Assembly (NCBI GenBank): GCA_945288535.1
Contig: CALYQQ010000021.1
Span: forward strand, 1-56,715
Source: an uncultured Enterobacterales bacterium
GTDB lineage: Bacteria > Pseudomonadota > Gammaproteobacteria > Enterobacterales > CALYQQ01
Length of the DNA stretch: 56,715 nucleotides
Direction of reading: 5' to 3'
The notes under the pieces were generated by a model. The model worked only from the letters and a program-made list of their open reading frames with translations. It ran no database searches and was not told where the DNA came from. This document shows positions 48,326-56,654 of the stretch, in pieces (the stretch's first letter is position 1; every line of letters begins with the position of its first letter). The position numbers and the translations under genes are program-made.

Positions 48326-49739
48326 TGTTTAGTAATCCAAGATCATCCACTGTTGCAATATGGCCTTTAATTGCCGAAAGTGTTGCGATTCGTGGTGAAG
48401 TAATATGTGTCCTAACTTTACTTCCCTGTCGCCCCTCAAAATTTCTATTACTAGTTGAAACTACTCGCTTACCTGGTGTTAACTTATCACTATTCAAACC
48501 TACACAAAGAGAGCATCCAGATAGGCAGCGAAAGTCGGCTCCTGCTCTTTTAAAAATTTTATCCAATCCTTCGTTTATGGCTTGTCTATAAACAGCCATA
48601 GAACCAGGTACAATCAACATATGTACGTCAGAATGGACTTTATGATGTTTAAGAAGAGATGCTACGATTCTAAGATCTTCAATACGACCATTGGTACAAG
48701 ACCCGATAAATACATTATTGATTGGTAGCATAGAGACAGTTGTTCCTTCTTGTAATCCCATGTATTCAATTGCTTGTTGAGCGGCTAAACATTCGCTTGG
48801 ATCGGTAATTTTTTCAACAAAGGGAATGATTTCTCCAAGTGTTACTACTTGGGAAGGATTTGTCCCCCACGTAATCATGGGTTGAATTTTTTCGGCATTC
48901 ATATGGACATATTTATCGAATTTTGCTTCTTGATCAGTGGCGTAAGATAACCATTCTTGAATCATTTCTTGAGAGACATCTATTTGACGTTTTGCTAAAG
49001 CTTCTTGAAGATAGCTAATTGTAGTATCGTCAGGAGAGATAATTCCTGCACTTGCACCAGCCTCAACGGTCATATTACAAAGTGTCATGCGTTGTTCTAT
49101 CGAAAGGGAGGTGATTGCACTACCTCTATATTCAATAATATAGCCTTGTCCTCCACCAGTTCCTATTTTTCGAATGATCGAAAGTGCCAGGTCTTTAGCA
49201 TCAATATTCACTGATAATTTGCCATCAACATGTATACACATTGTTTTAAAAGGAATAGCTCGTAGCGTTTGGGTAGCTAAAACATGTTCTACTTGGCTTG
49301 TTCCAATACCAAATGCTAAAGCACCAAATGCACCGTGTGTTGTTGTATGAGAATCACAGCAGACTAATGTCATCCCTGGTAGCACTCTGCCTTGCTCAGG
49401 TGCTATAACATGAGTTATTCCTTGCTCGTATGAGCCCAGTTTATTATGCTTGATACCATGTAATTCACAATTTCGTCGTAAGAGATTAATTTGAGTCCAT
49501 GTTAAAGGATCTTTTTTTATATTAATAACAGACGTTGTAGGTGTATTATGATCTTCAGTTGATAATGTTCTATCGGGTCTATGAACCTTTATACCTTTTT
49601 CTTTTAATCCATCAAAGGCAGGTGGGGTATTAATTTCATGAAGAAGATGCAAATCTATATAAAGAAGGACTTCATTCGCACCTAAGGAATCAACAATATG
49701 TGATTGCCAAATTTTCTGAACAATTGTCTTAGGATTCAT
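48318..49739 (-). CDS. leuC: LeuC-like isomerase large subunit (cluster copy)
   Basis: Aconitase-family [4Fe-4S] large subunit. The ATG at 49739 is preferred; an in-frame GTG lies three codons upstream within the MFS gene end. Clear motifs: YIDLHLLHEINTPPAFDGL, VCCDSHTTTHGAFGALAFGI, the cluster ligand Cys in FIGSCTNGRIEDL and the C-x-x-C pair in LSGCSLCVGLN, then STSNRNFEGRQG. 473 residues, the LeuC length. It overlaps the MFS gene by 11 bp and leuD by 8 bp. It probably acts on the product of the LeuA-like enzyme at the front of the operon. Confidence 0.9.
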   Translation of the reverse strand: MNPKTIVQKIWQSHIVDSLGANEVLLYIDLHLLHEINTPPAFDGLKEKGIKVHRPDRTLSTEDHNTPTTSVINIKKDPLTWTQINLLRRNCELHGIKHNKLGSYEQGITHVIAPEQGRVLPGMTLVCCDSHTTTHGAFGALAFGIGTSQVEHVLATQTLRAIPFKTMCIHVDGKLSVNIDAKDLALSIIRKIGTGGGQGYIIEYRGSAITSLSIEQRMTLCNMTVEAGASAGIISPDDTTISYLQEALAKRQIDVSQEMIQEWLSYATDQEAKFDKYVHMNAEKIQPMITWGTNPSQVVTLGEIIPFVEKITDPSECLAAQQAIEYMGLQEGTTVSMLPINNVFIGSCTNGRIEDLRIVASLLKHHKVHSDVHMLIVPGSMAVYRQAINEGLDKIFKRAGADFRCLSGCSLCVGLNSDKLTPGKRVVSTSNRNFEGRQGSKVRTHITSPRIATLSAIKGHIATVDDLGLLNNE

Positions 49740-50964
49740 CAACTTCACCAGTAGATGTTAAAGGTTTTTTATTTTTAGAGCATAAAATAAAACACAATAA
49801 AGCCGAAAATGTTAGAATAGTTACAGCTCCCCACACAGCTCCCCATCCGTAGCCATGAGCGATACGAGAAACTAGAATAGGTGTTAGAAACGATGCGATA
49901 AATACGGTGGTACCAACCATACCTAACGCGGTACCTGCACGTTCAACGCCTGCTTTCACAGCCGCTTCGGTGTAAGCAATACCATGCCAGGCATGGCCGA
50001 ACAAACCGGTTAACACAAGAAATACAACGCCCATATAGGTGTTATTAACCATTAAACAAAGCACCAAAGAAGCCATTCCACCAAGGATGGCGTAATACTT
50101 TAACAATGGAATACGATTCTTTTTTTTGTCGGTATAGTAACCCGACCAAATCCTGAGAAGTCCTCCACCTATCTGAACACCAATGAGAATGATAGAAATC
50201 GATGCTAAATCTATATCGAGCACATCTCGCATATAGACCCCACCAAATGTAAGTACTGCCATTTGAGGAACAGTTAGAAAACCAGCAGATATAACAACTC
50301 TCCATACTTCAAAACTTTTCAATGGTGAGGGTATAGCGAGAGTCAAATTGGCTGCCTGTTTTAATTCGGTATGTTTAGAGTTGATAAAAAGAACAACAAC
50401 AAGGCCGACAACAAAACCTGTGGAGGCTAACGCAATGAATGTTATTTCAAAACCATATGTATAGGCTAGCCAAGGGAGCAAACCTGTGCCAATTGCGCCT
50501 CCAACAGGAATTGCCGTTTGGCGAATACTCATAGCAAAGCCGCGCTCACTATCATCAAACCATGACATTATTGTTCTACCTGATGATGAATTTATACTGC
50601 CACCAAAGGCACCTGCTATTGCTAAAGCCGCTGCCAAGTGTAAATATTTAACACCACCAAGCGAAGCCTCTGGCGTAAGCGATATGGCTATAACAACAAA
50701 CACTATTGCTGAGGACCATAAACCTAGCGTTAGAACTGTTTTGTCGCCCAACTTATCTGTGAGGATTCCCCAAATTATCTCTGAAGCCGCAACGCCCAAC
50801 CCCATCGAACCTAAAACAAAACCAAGCTCATATAATGAAAAATGATAAGCATCTCGCATTAAAACTCCCGTTATAGGAATACCAGCAAACCCCATTGCGA
50901 ATGTTGCTTGCGCGAGCACGCCAACGCCAAGAACAAACCAACGATAATTGTTTTTTTTATTCAT
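49729..50964 (-). CDS. MFS transporter
   Basis: A twelve-helix major facilitator, 411 residues. The ATG at 50964 has GAGG 6 bases upstream; a TTG four codons earlier overlaps that site. It shows AQATFAMGFAGIPITGVLMR in helix 1, the loop 2-3 motif GILTDKLGDKTVL and a helix 5 with AIPVGGAIGTGLLPW. A TAYTEAAVKAG-like segment (IAYTEAAVKAGVERAGTALG) lies in helix 10-11. Similar carriers move organic anions or drugs. In this operon it is the likely exporter of the product. It lies 68 bp after the cupin gene, with a long palindrome between them. Confidence 0.85.
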   Translation of the reverse strand: MNKKNNYRWFVLGVGVLAQATFAMGFAGIPITGVLMRDAYHFSLYELGFVLGSMGLGVAASEIIWGILTDKLGDKTVLTLGLWSSAIVFVVIAISLTPEASLGGVKYLHLAAALAIAGAFGGSINSSSGRTIMSWFDDSERGFAMSIRQTAIPVGGAIGTGLLPWLAYTYGFEITFIALASTGFVVGLVVVLFINSKHTELKQAANLTLAIPSPLKSFEVWRVVISAGFLTVPQMAVLTFGGVYMRDVLDIDLASISIILIGVQIGGGLLRIWSGYYTDKKKNRIPLLKYYAILGGMASLVLCLMVNNTYMGVVFLVLTGLFGHAWHGIAYTEAAVKAGVERAGTALGMVGTTVFIASFLTPILVSRIAHGYGWGAVWGAVTILTFSALLCFILCSKNKKPLTSTGEVDES

Positions 50965-51011
50965 TTTTTTCCTCAATGAAATATGGTAAATTGCATTTAA
51001 AATTAGATGGT

Positions 51012-51041
51012 TATATTTAGGGTGTATACACCCTAAATATA
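51012..51041. repeat. Perfect 30-bp palindrome within the operon
   Basis: TATATTTAGGGTGTA and its exact reverse complement meet at 51026/51027. It spans the stop codon of the cupin gene and the gap before the MFS gene. In the leftward mRNA it would form a hairpin with a GGGTGT/ACACCC core and no U-run directly after. It may act as a message-processing or partial attenuation hairpin, or as an operator for an internal promoter. Confidence 0.55.
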
Positions 51042-51434
51042 GGGTTCAATCAATTTTTTTACGGGCTCTAGCCAAACAATCAAGCCTATACATCCAATAT
51101 CTGATGCCCATGATTCATGTTTTGATCCTGGTTTAAGTAGTACTAGATCATTTTTTCTCACTGTACCCGTTGATGTATGTATCTCACCTTCCAACATATA
51201 CATTAATTCAAAACCAGTATGTAAATGGAGAGGACTATGTCCACCTTTGTGATAACGAATAATTGCTGCTGAGGCTCCATTAGCTTCTTCACCTTTAAAC
51301 AACCAATGGACTTCTGCATTTGTACGCCCATTAGAAACAATGGGTTCGAATTTAATGTCTTCGCTGCGTAGTCTTTCACCAAGTATACCTACTAGAAACC
51401 TCGGTAAAACTTCAGGTAACTGATCAATATTCAT
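51033..51434 (-). CDS. Small cupin-fold protein
   Basis: A 133-residue single-domain cupin. The two motifs are intact: HSPLHLHTGFELMYMLEGEI with metal ligands His70, His72 and Glu76, and the second with His106 in PGSKHESW. A bound metal is therefore likely. Such small cupins may be isomerases, dioxygenases, decarboxylases or sensors; nothing here decides. It lies 14 bp after the oxygenase gene, in the middle of the biosynthetic operon, so a catalytic step on the pathway intermediate is plausible. Confidence 0.8.
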   Translation of the reverse strand: MNIDQLPEVLPRFLVGILGERLRSEDIKFEPIVSNGRTNAEVHWLFKGEEANGASAAIIRYHKGGHSPLHLHTGFELMYMLEGEIHTSTGTVRKNDLVLLKPGSKHESWASDIGCIGLIVWLEPVKKLIEPYI

Positions 51435-51448
51435 GACTTATCCTTACC

Positions 51449-52459
51449 TTAATTATCTATAAAGCAAGTTGGATCGTTTTTTATTGCCCAGTTTGCATAT
51501 TCTTGAACTTTGGACGTATCAGAAAAGCTATAAGTTTTTAGTAACCAGCGTTTATGTCCTTGTTCTAGATCCGTGACATCTATCCACTCTCGATTATGGA
51601 TACCTGTTTGATTGCCAAAAATTAACAATTCTCCTTTTTTAATCATATGACGTAATTTTTCAGATTGACTCATTGCATCTTTTAGTTCTAGCAGAGCCTT
51701 AATTGCTTCAATGTCATTAGGATCTTGAGGGCGCGTGAATGTGTCTTGATAACGAATTTGATCTTTTTCAAGTAAAATTGCATGGGGAGTGGAAGTATGC
51801 CAATTTTTGTTACTTTCTCGAGAACGGTCATCGACATCCGTCTGAAATATTTTTTTGGATAATATTGAGGTGGTTTTTTCGCTCAAATATTTTTTTAACT
51901 CTTTAGCATCGATATAATTGGTATAAATAAGCTCAGACTCGTAAACACGTAAACCTAATAAAGATACATAGTCAGCTCTTACCGTATGATAGGAACGATC
52001 GCAGTGATAAATTAAGTTACCATCTGTAAAACCTGTTTTTTTACCTTTAAATTTATTGAACGAAACTAGATCGGTAAAATAGTCACCATTATTACGGCTT
52101 TGATATGAAAATAGCGGAGTGTGTAACAATTGGGATATGAGTTCCATGAAACCTTCACTAATGAACGTGTTTTTGGTTAGATATTTATGTTCAGTTGGAT
52201 TATCTAAATCAAGTTCAGGTAATTCGTGCTCTATTGGGCAATTACCTAGGATATGAACATGATTACCTTTCTCTGAGCGATCAGTTATGATTGTATTGCA
52301 GGTATAAATCAAACTTTCTGGCACAACACCATTAACAATAAGCGTAGAAATATATTTCTTAAATGCAGGATAATCATTATAGGGATGATTTTTGTTTAAT
52401 GTTAGAAGTTGCTCAAGCTGCTTTTTCTCATCCTGTGTAAATGTGTAATTCAATTTCAT
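51449..52459 (-). CDS. Fe(II)/2-oxoglutarate oxygenase, clavaminate synthase-like
   Basis: A 336-residue non-heme iron oxygenase of the TauD/clavaminate-synthase fold. The metal triad is visible: His152 and Asp154 in YHCDRSYHTVRADYVSLLGL, and His288 in NQTGIHNREW. The 2-oxoglutarate-binding Arg (about 304) is in GHKRWLLKTYSF. The sequence around H-x-D resembles amino-acid beta-hydroxylases such as VioC and AsnO, which act on free amino acids. It could hydroxylate, desaturate or cyclise the pathway amino acid. It is 10 bp from the hydrolase gene upstream and 14 bp from the cupin. Confidence 0.78.
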   Translation of the reverse strand: MKLNYTFTQDEKKQLEQLLTLNKNHPYNDYPAFKKYISTLIVNGVVPESLIYTCNTIITDRSEKGNHVHILGNCPIEHELPELDLDNPTEHKYLTKNTFISEGFMELISQLLHTPLFSYQSRNNGDYFTDLVSFNKFKGKKTGFTDGNLIYHCDRSYHTVRADYVSLLGLRVYESELIYTNYIDAKELKKYLSEKTTSILSKKIFQTDVDDRSRESNKNWHTSTPHAILLEKDQIRYQDTFTRPQDPNDIEAIKALLELKDAMSQSEKLRHMIKKGELLIFGNQTGIHNREWIDVTDLEQGHKRWLLKTYSFSDTSKVQEYANWAIKNDPTCFIDN

Positions 52460-52469
52460 ACAAATTTCC

Positions 52470-53054
52470 TTATTTAAAAGCTAACTCATTGATGGTTGTA
52501 ATATTTGCAATTTTGTTAATGATGTGGACGGCACATTCGTGACTGTATTTATCTGACGAAGAAATACAATCTTCAAGGACTTGTACTTTATAATTTCTGT
52601 CATGCGCAGAAAGTGCTGTTGAAAGGACTACAAACTCCGATGAAACTCCAGTTAGAATAACTTCCTCAATATTATTCAGGCGAAGCAACATATCTAAATT
52701 GGTATTTAAAAATGGATCAATATGGTGCTTCGTAATGACCGACTCTCCTTCTTTAGGTAAAAGCGCATCACAAATTTGTGTTGCCCAGCGACCTAAGATT
52801 GCTTGTTTTCGCTCTTTAACGTGTTTAAATAGTTTAGAGTTAGGTAACCACTCAGCATAATTTTTACTAAAACCAAAAACTACGTAAATGATCATCATGT
52901 TATGTTTTCTTGCTACATCTAACACCCATGCAATATTTTTAATGATATTGCGTTCTTTCGATTGCGTATAAAACCCATCATGTCCAACACTACCTTCTGG
53001 GTGAACTAATTCATTAATAACATCCAGAACCAATATAGCTTTTTTAGTCATCAT
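52470..53054 (-). CDS. Isochorismatase-fold protein lacking the catalytic Cys
   Basis: A 194-residue protein of the isochorismatase/cysteine hydrolase superfamily. The acidic residue Asp11 (LVLDVINELV) and Lys109 (ITKHHIDPF) are present. The usual nucleophile position in TGVSSEFVVLST is Val142 instead of Cys. Amidase members need that Cys; true isochorismatases (EntB, PhzD) have Gly there and use the Asp for vinyl-ether hydrolysis. So it is either an ether-cleaving or otherwise Cys-independent enzyme, or inactive. It is the second gene of the operon, 8 bp after the LeuA-like gene. Confidence 0.8.
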   Translation of the reverse strand: MMTKKAILVLDVINELVHPEGSVGHDGFYTQSKERNIIKNIAWVLDVARKHNMMIIYVVFGFSKNYAEWLPNSKLFKHVKERKQAILGRWATQICDALLPKEGESVITKHHIDPFLNTNLDMLLRLNNIEEVILTGVSSEFVVLSTALSAHDRNYKVQVLEDCISSSDKYSHECAVHIINKIANITTINELAFK

Positions 53055-53062
53055 TTTAGTCC

Positions 53063-54226
53063 CTATTCTATTTCGCTATATTGAGAATCAAAGCTATCAA
53101 CTTTTATTTCTAATTCAGAAAGCGTTAAACAACTATTTTCGAATCGATTATTGATAAAACTCTCATAGAGTTCATCAAGCAATTTAGGCTGAGCTGCAAT
53201 TTTCTTTTTATCGAGTAAATGTTTTATTATCGACTTACCTGAGTGGCGTGAAACAAAAAATTCACGTTGGCGATTAAAAATATCTGGTTTAACAAACTCA
53301 TAGGTATTTGGATCGGCGAGAATACCTTGCTGGTGAATCCCCGCAGCAGTACCAAATACATAGCGTCCAAAGATAGGTTGATTTCGAGATATGTCCATAC
53401 AAATAGTGCTACAAAGCAATTGATAGACATCATATAATTTGCTTAATCTAATATCGGTATAAACATGATAAATATCGCGTTTAAAAAATAGCGTTGAGGC
53501 AACTGTTTCTAAAGATGCGTTTCCAGCTCGTTCTCCGATACCGCCTAGTGTTACCTGTACTTCATCTGCACCCGCCTCAATACCTGCAAGTGTATTTGCT
53601 AATGCAAGACCCAAATCATTATGGCAATGTGTTGAAACACTGATATTTTCCCCCACTTCTGATTTAATGAAGCGGATAAGATTTCCAAATTCATAAGGGG
53701 AAGAAAACCCCGTAGTATCAGCTAGAATAATCTGATTAGCTCCAGCATCTACTGCGGCGTGAACCATTTCTTTCATAAAATCATAATTAGCACGACTAGC
53801 ATCTTCAATACCAACAGAAATACGACAATCACTATTTTGACGAACAAAGTGAACAGTCGTCGTCATTTCATCAATAGATTGCGCGCGAGTAATATTCCGT
53901 TTATTTTTTAAGTGAATATCACTACCTGTAGCCACGATCTGAAGAGTGTGGTTTTTACTTCTACCAGCCGCATCAAAAGCAAGCTGTACATCTTTTTCCA
54001 ATGTTCGAGAAAATGTTGCTATTCCCGATAGAGTTACTTCCTGACTAATCAACTTTGTGGCTTCAAAGTCAAATTTAGATGAAGCGGGAAACCCCGTTTC
54101 GATATGATTAACTCCTAAGGCCTCTAACTCTAAAGCTATTTTAAGTTTCTGTTTTGGATTCATCGCGTTTTGTGGCGCCTGTTCTCCATCTCTTAACGTT
54201 GTATCCAGGATGGATATTTTTTTCAT
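53063..54226 (-). CDS. LeuA/homocitrate synthase-family enzyme without regulatory domain
   Basis: A Claisen-type acyl-CoA condensing enzyme (DRE-TIM family) joining acetyl-CoA to a 2-oxo acid. Key features: [15 protein letters not shown] with the metal Asp and catalytic Arg, [21 protein letters not shown], the metal HxH in [27 protein letters not shown] and AAGIHQQGI. It has 387 residues, compared with over 500 for LeuA, because the C-terminal allosteric domain is missing; it should escape leucine feedback. First gene of the nine-gene operon, with a strong GGGGGG-containing ribosome site 4 bases before the ATG. Its oxo-acid substrate (2-oxoisovalerate, 2-oxoglutarate, arylpyruvate or other) cannot be read from the sequence. 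Confidence 0.88.
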   Translation of the reverse strand: MKKISILDTTLRDGEQAPQNAMNPKQKLKIALELEALGVNHIETGFPASSKFDFEATKLISQEVTLSGIATFSRTLEKDVQLAFDAAGRSKNHTLQIVATGSDIHLKNKRNITRAQSIDEMTTTVHFVRQNSDCRISVGIEDASRANYDFMKEMVHAAVDAGANQIILADTTGFSSPYEFGNLIRFIKSEVGENISVSTHCHNDLGLALANTLAGIEAGADEVQVTLGGIGERAGNASLETVASTLFFKRDIYHVYTDIRLSKLYDVYQLLCSTICMDISRNQPIFGRYVFGTAAGIHQQGILADPNTYEFVKPDIFNRQREFFVSRHSGKSIIKHLLDKKKIAAQPKLLDELYESFINNRFENSCLTLSELEIKVDSFDSQYSEIE

Positions 54227-54450
54227 TTTACCCCCCTTTCTTATTAATATAATACCAACTGGTACGTATTACATCATACCGACACATGTTTGTATACATG
54301 TAAAAATAAAAATAAAAACAACGTATCTTACGATAATAACAGAAGTTTTTAATTAATTGTTGTTTTTTAAAGTGTGTAGTGTATTATTTTACATACAAAC
54401 TAATTGGTATGTATGGTGATAATGTAAACGTAAATGGAGGTGAGGTAATA
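54227..54450. promoter_or_regulatory. Divergent promoter region with TetR-type operator candidates
   Basis: Three related imperfect palindromes lie here. 54251-54270 (AATACCAACTGGTACGTATT) is near the expected leftward promoter. 54275-54296 has CATACC and TGTATA arms. 54391-54412 has ACATAC/GTATGT arms, 18 of 22 bases symmetric, and lies directly after a TATTAT box (54382-54387). The shared half-site is TACCA/TGGTATG. Binding by the TetR protein encoded downstream would control both the biosynthetic operon and gap-tetR. Site boundaries and spacing differ, so this is a prediction. Confidence 0.45.
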
Positions 54451-55449
54451 ATGACAAATGTAGCTATTAATGGTTTTGGTCGTATTGGGCGTAGTTTTAT
54501 GCGTGCGTTGTATGGGCGCTCGCATAATATCAAAATTGTTGCGATCAATGACTTAGGTTCGATTGAACAACTGGCTCATCTTTTAAAATATGATACGACT
54601 TTTGGGCGTTTTGCCAAAAGTGTCGAAGTAAAAAAAGGTTGCTTGGTAATTGATGGTCAAGAGATTGTTGTATACCAAGAACGAAATCCTGAAAATCTTC
54701 CATGGGCTAAACACAAAGTCGATATTGTACTAGAATCAACAGGTGTATTTAATGATGGAAAAAAAGCTCAAGCCCATATCAAATCTGGGGCTAAAAAAGT
54801 TCTTATTTCTGCGCCTGCGTCAAATGTTGATTTAACCATTGTTCAAGGTGTTAATAACCACATGTATAACAACGATGAACATCACATTATTTCAAATGCT
54901 TCATGTACAACAAACTGTTTAGCTCCTTTAGTTAAAGTACTACATGAGAACTTTGGTATTAAATCGGGTTTTATGACAACTATTCATGCTTATACCCAGG
55001 ATCAAAACCTGCAAGATGCTCCACACCGTGATATGAGGCGAGCGCGTAGTGCCGCTCAAAATATTGTTCCTACATCAACAGGTGCAGCGCAATCAATTGG
55101 TATTGTCATCCCCGAGTTAAATGGAAAATTAGATGGTGGTTCAGTACGGGTTCCTGTAATTACAGGATCAATGATAGATCTTACTCTAAATTTAGAGAAA
55201 GAAGTGACAGAGCAATTAGTAAATGATACTATTAAGCAAGTAGTTAACTCAAAAAAAATAGACGGTATTCTCGCTTATACAGAAGATGAAATTGTGTCAT
55301 CTGATATTATTCAAAATCCAGCTTCCTCTATTTTCGACTCTAAACTCACTAAGGTTATCGATGGTAAATTACTCAAAGTTGTCAGTTGGTATGACAATGA
55401 ATGGGGGTTTTCAAACCGTTTAATAGATACTATTTTGCAGATTAATTAA
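54451..55449 (+). CDS. gap: Glyceraldehyde-3-phosphate dehydrogenase, cluster-encoded copy
   Basis: NAD-dependent glycolytic enzyme. The ATG at 54451 has GGAGG 10 bases upstream and gives 332 residues, the GAPDH norm; an in-frame ATG at 54379 would overlap the promoter. Active-site Cys152 (SNASCTTNC) and His179 (TTIHAYTQDQ) are intact, and Asp34 in AINDLG fits NAD use. The sequence is of the bacterial GAPDH type with KLDGGSVRVPV rather than the usual enterobacterial MAFRVP, so it is not a recent duplicate of an enterobacterial gapA. It is divergent from the biosynthetic operon and followed by tetR. The likely role is either drug-insensitive GAPDH (self-resistance) or a pathway dehydrogenase. 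Confidence 0.9.
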   Translation: MTNVAINGFGRIGRSFMRALYGRSHNIKIVAINDLGSIEQLAHLLKYDTTFGRFAKSVEVKKGCLVIDGQEIVVYQERNPENLPWAKHKVDIVLESTGVFNDGKKAQAHIKSGAKKVLISAPASNVDLTIVQGVNNHMYNNDEHHIISNASCTTNCLAPLVKVLHENFGIKSGFMTTIHAYTQDQNLQDAPHRDMRRARSAAQNIVPTSTGAAQSIGIVIPELNGKLDGGSVRVPVITGSMIDLTLNLEKEVTEQLVNDTIKQVVNSKKIDGILAYTEDEIVSSDIIQNPASSIFDSKLTKVIDGKLLKVVSWYDNEWGFSNRLIDTILQIN

Positions 55450-55456
55450 ATATAAG

Positions 55457-55478
55457 CATACCATCGGCTGATGGTATG
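55457..55478. promoter_or_regulatory. Palindrome between gap and tetR
   Basis: CATACCATC and GATGGTATG form a nine-base perfect inverted repeat around GGCT. The arms share CATACC/GGTATG with the sites upstream of gap. It overlaps the most upstream possible tetR start, so it could be an autoregulatory operator or an mRNA hairpin. Confidence 0.5.
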
Positions 55479-55484
55479 TATCTT

Positions 55485-56060
55485 ATGATGAAAATGAATA
55501 ACAAACGAAGTTCCAAAGAAAAGCTAATCGAAGCTATGGCTGATCTTCTATTAGAAAAAGGTCTAGCTAGCACTAGCCCAAGAGATATTTTGACTCGTGC
55601 TGAAGTTGGCCAAGGTAGCCTCTACCATTATTTTAATGGTAAAGAGGATCTATCCCTACATGCAATAAAATACAATGTAGAGCAACTCATAAGTTGCAAT
55701 ACTTCAGTACTAAATACAGATAAAAATGCATATAGTAAACTTTCAGATCTGCTATTAAAATATCGTAATATAAATAGAGGATGTTTGGTTGGTCAACTGG
55801 CTCGAGATAGATCTATTATGGAAAATAAAGAGTTAGCGGCAGAAGTTACTCGTGGATTTGAGTCTATGAAACAAACGCTAGAAAACCTTATAAAAATTGG
55901 AATTGCTGAGGGTAGTATTTCTAATGTTCTTGCACCATTAGAAGCAGTCACACTTATAATATCTACTTTGCAAGGTGCGTATATCTCAGCAAAAGGATTG
56001 CAAGATGACTCATATTTTCATCTAACTATTAATACACTATTGAAGATATTTATTCCATAA
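55485..56060 (+). CDS. TetR-family transcriptional regulator
   Basis: A ligand-responsive repressor. The N-terminal ~50 residues are the TetR helix-turn-helix: KEKLIEAMADLLLEKGLAST, DILTRAEVGQGSLYHYF, NGKEDL. The C-terminal all-helical domain (about 75-190) is the effector-binding and dimerisation part. About 191 residues. The start is uncertain: ATGs at 55476, 55485, 55488 and 55494 are all in frame and none has a strong ribosome site. It lies 35 bp after gap, so probably shares its transcript. By position it is the local regulator of the biosynthetic operon and gap; the ligand may be the product. Confidence 0.88.
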   Translation: MMKMNNKRSSKEKLIEAMADLLLEKGLASTSPRDILTRAEVGQGSLYHYFNGKEDLSLHAIKYNVEQLISCNTSVLNTDKNAYSKLSDLLLKYRNINRGCLVGQLARDRSIMENKELAAEVTRGFESMKQTLENLIKIGIAEGSISNVLAPLEAVTLIISTLQGAYISAKGLQDDSYFHLTINTLLKIFIP

Positions 56061-56654
56061 CATAAGTTTTAGAATAAGGTTTGTTTTTTACTTGTCATTT
56101 ATCAAGTTCACAAATAACTGGTCGGGGATAATATGAGTGATCTTCGCTAAAAAAGCGGAAAGATATTCCCTCTATGGTTTAGAGGAAAATTGCGGGAAAA
56201 ATTTCATAGTAAAAAATCCAGATTTGAGTTTAATTTGTAATTGGTTAACTTTGTCCAGCTACCGTGATCCTATAAAACGCTAATCGTTAGATGTCTATTA
56301 CGACTTTTAGGGGAGCAATTTAAAATGACAATATATAAAAAAGCAGAGAAATACATGTAAAATGCGCACTGCGGTTCGTTCTTGCGCTTCTGCTATTCAA
56401 AAATTTTAGTAGGCTCAGCTCTATATCAAGCAGGAACAGAAAAATAAACGGCGAAAGAAAAGAAAACAATTGATTCAAAAGTATTGTGTAGTGATAAATA
56501 GACAGAAAAAACCAAAACGTTGGCGGTATTTGCTTTATCCCAATCAAATAAAGAGCGTTAATTTAGTGTTTTTATTTTTTTCTTTTAAAGTATCATTATT
56601 GTGATTAACGAGCTGAATTCTTATTGTATAAGTTAATCTATTTATCTATTATTT
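56061..56654. other. Unassigned right-flank sequence
   Basis: This 600-bp region has more sequence complexity than the AT spacers but no intact gene. A very short frame with a good ribosome site (AGGGGAG, ATG at 56324, MTIYKKAEKYM then stop) and a basic + strand stretch (RQKKPKRWRYLLYP near 56500) look like gene debris. A 75-codon minus-strand frame is low complexity and not credible. Nothing can be named. Confidence 0.4.

Noticed and set aside
47759..49739. Ordinary leucine-biosynthesis leuCD
   Set aside because: There is no leuB, the LeuA-like protein lacks the regulatory domain, and the genes are embedded with oxygenases, a cupin, an exporter and an aminotransferase; a dedicated pathway fits better, although genome context is needed to be sure.
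54451..55449. Erythrose-4-phosphate dehydrogenase (Epd)
   Set aside because: The TTIHAYTQDQ and PTSTGAAQ segments fit GAPDH; Epd has different residues in these stretches.
56320..56547. 75-codon minus-strand frame near the right end
   Set aside because: Phe/Leu/Ser-rich low complexity, lacks a ribosome site, and overlaps other fragmentary frames.
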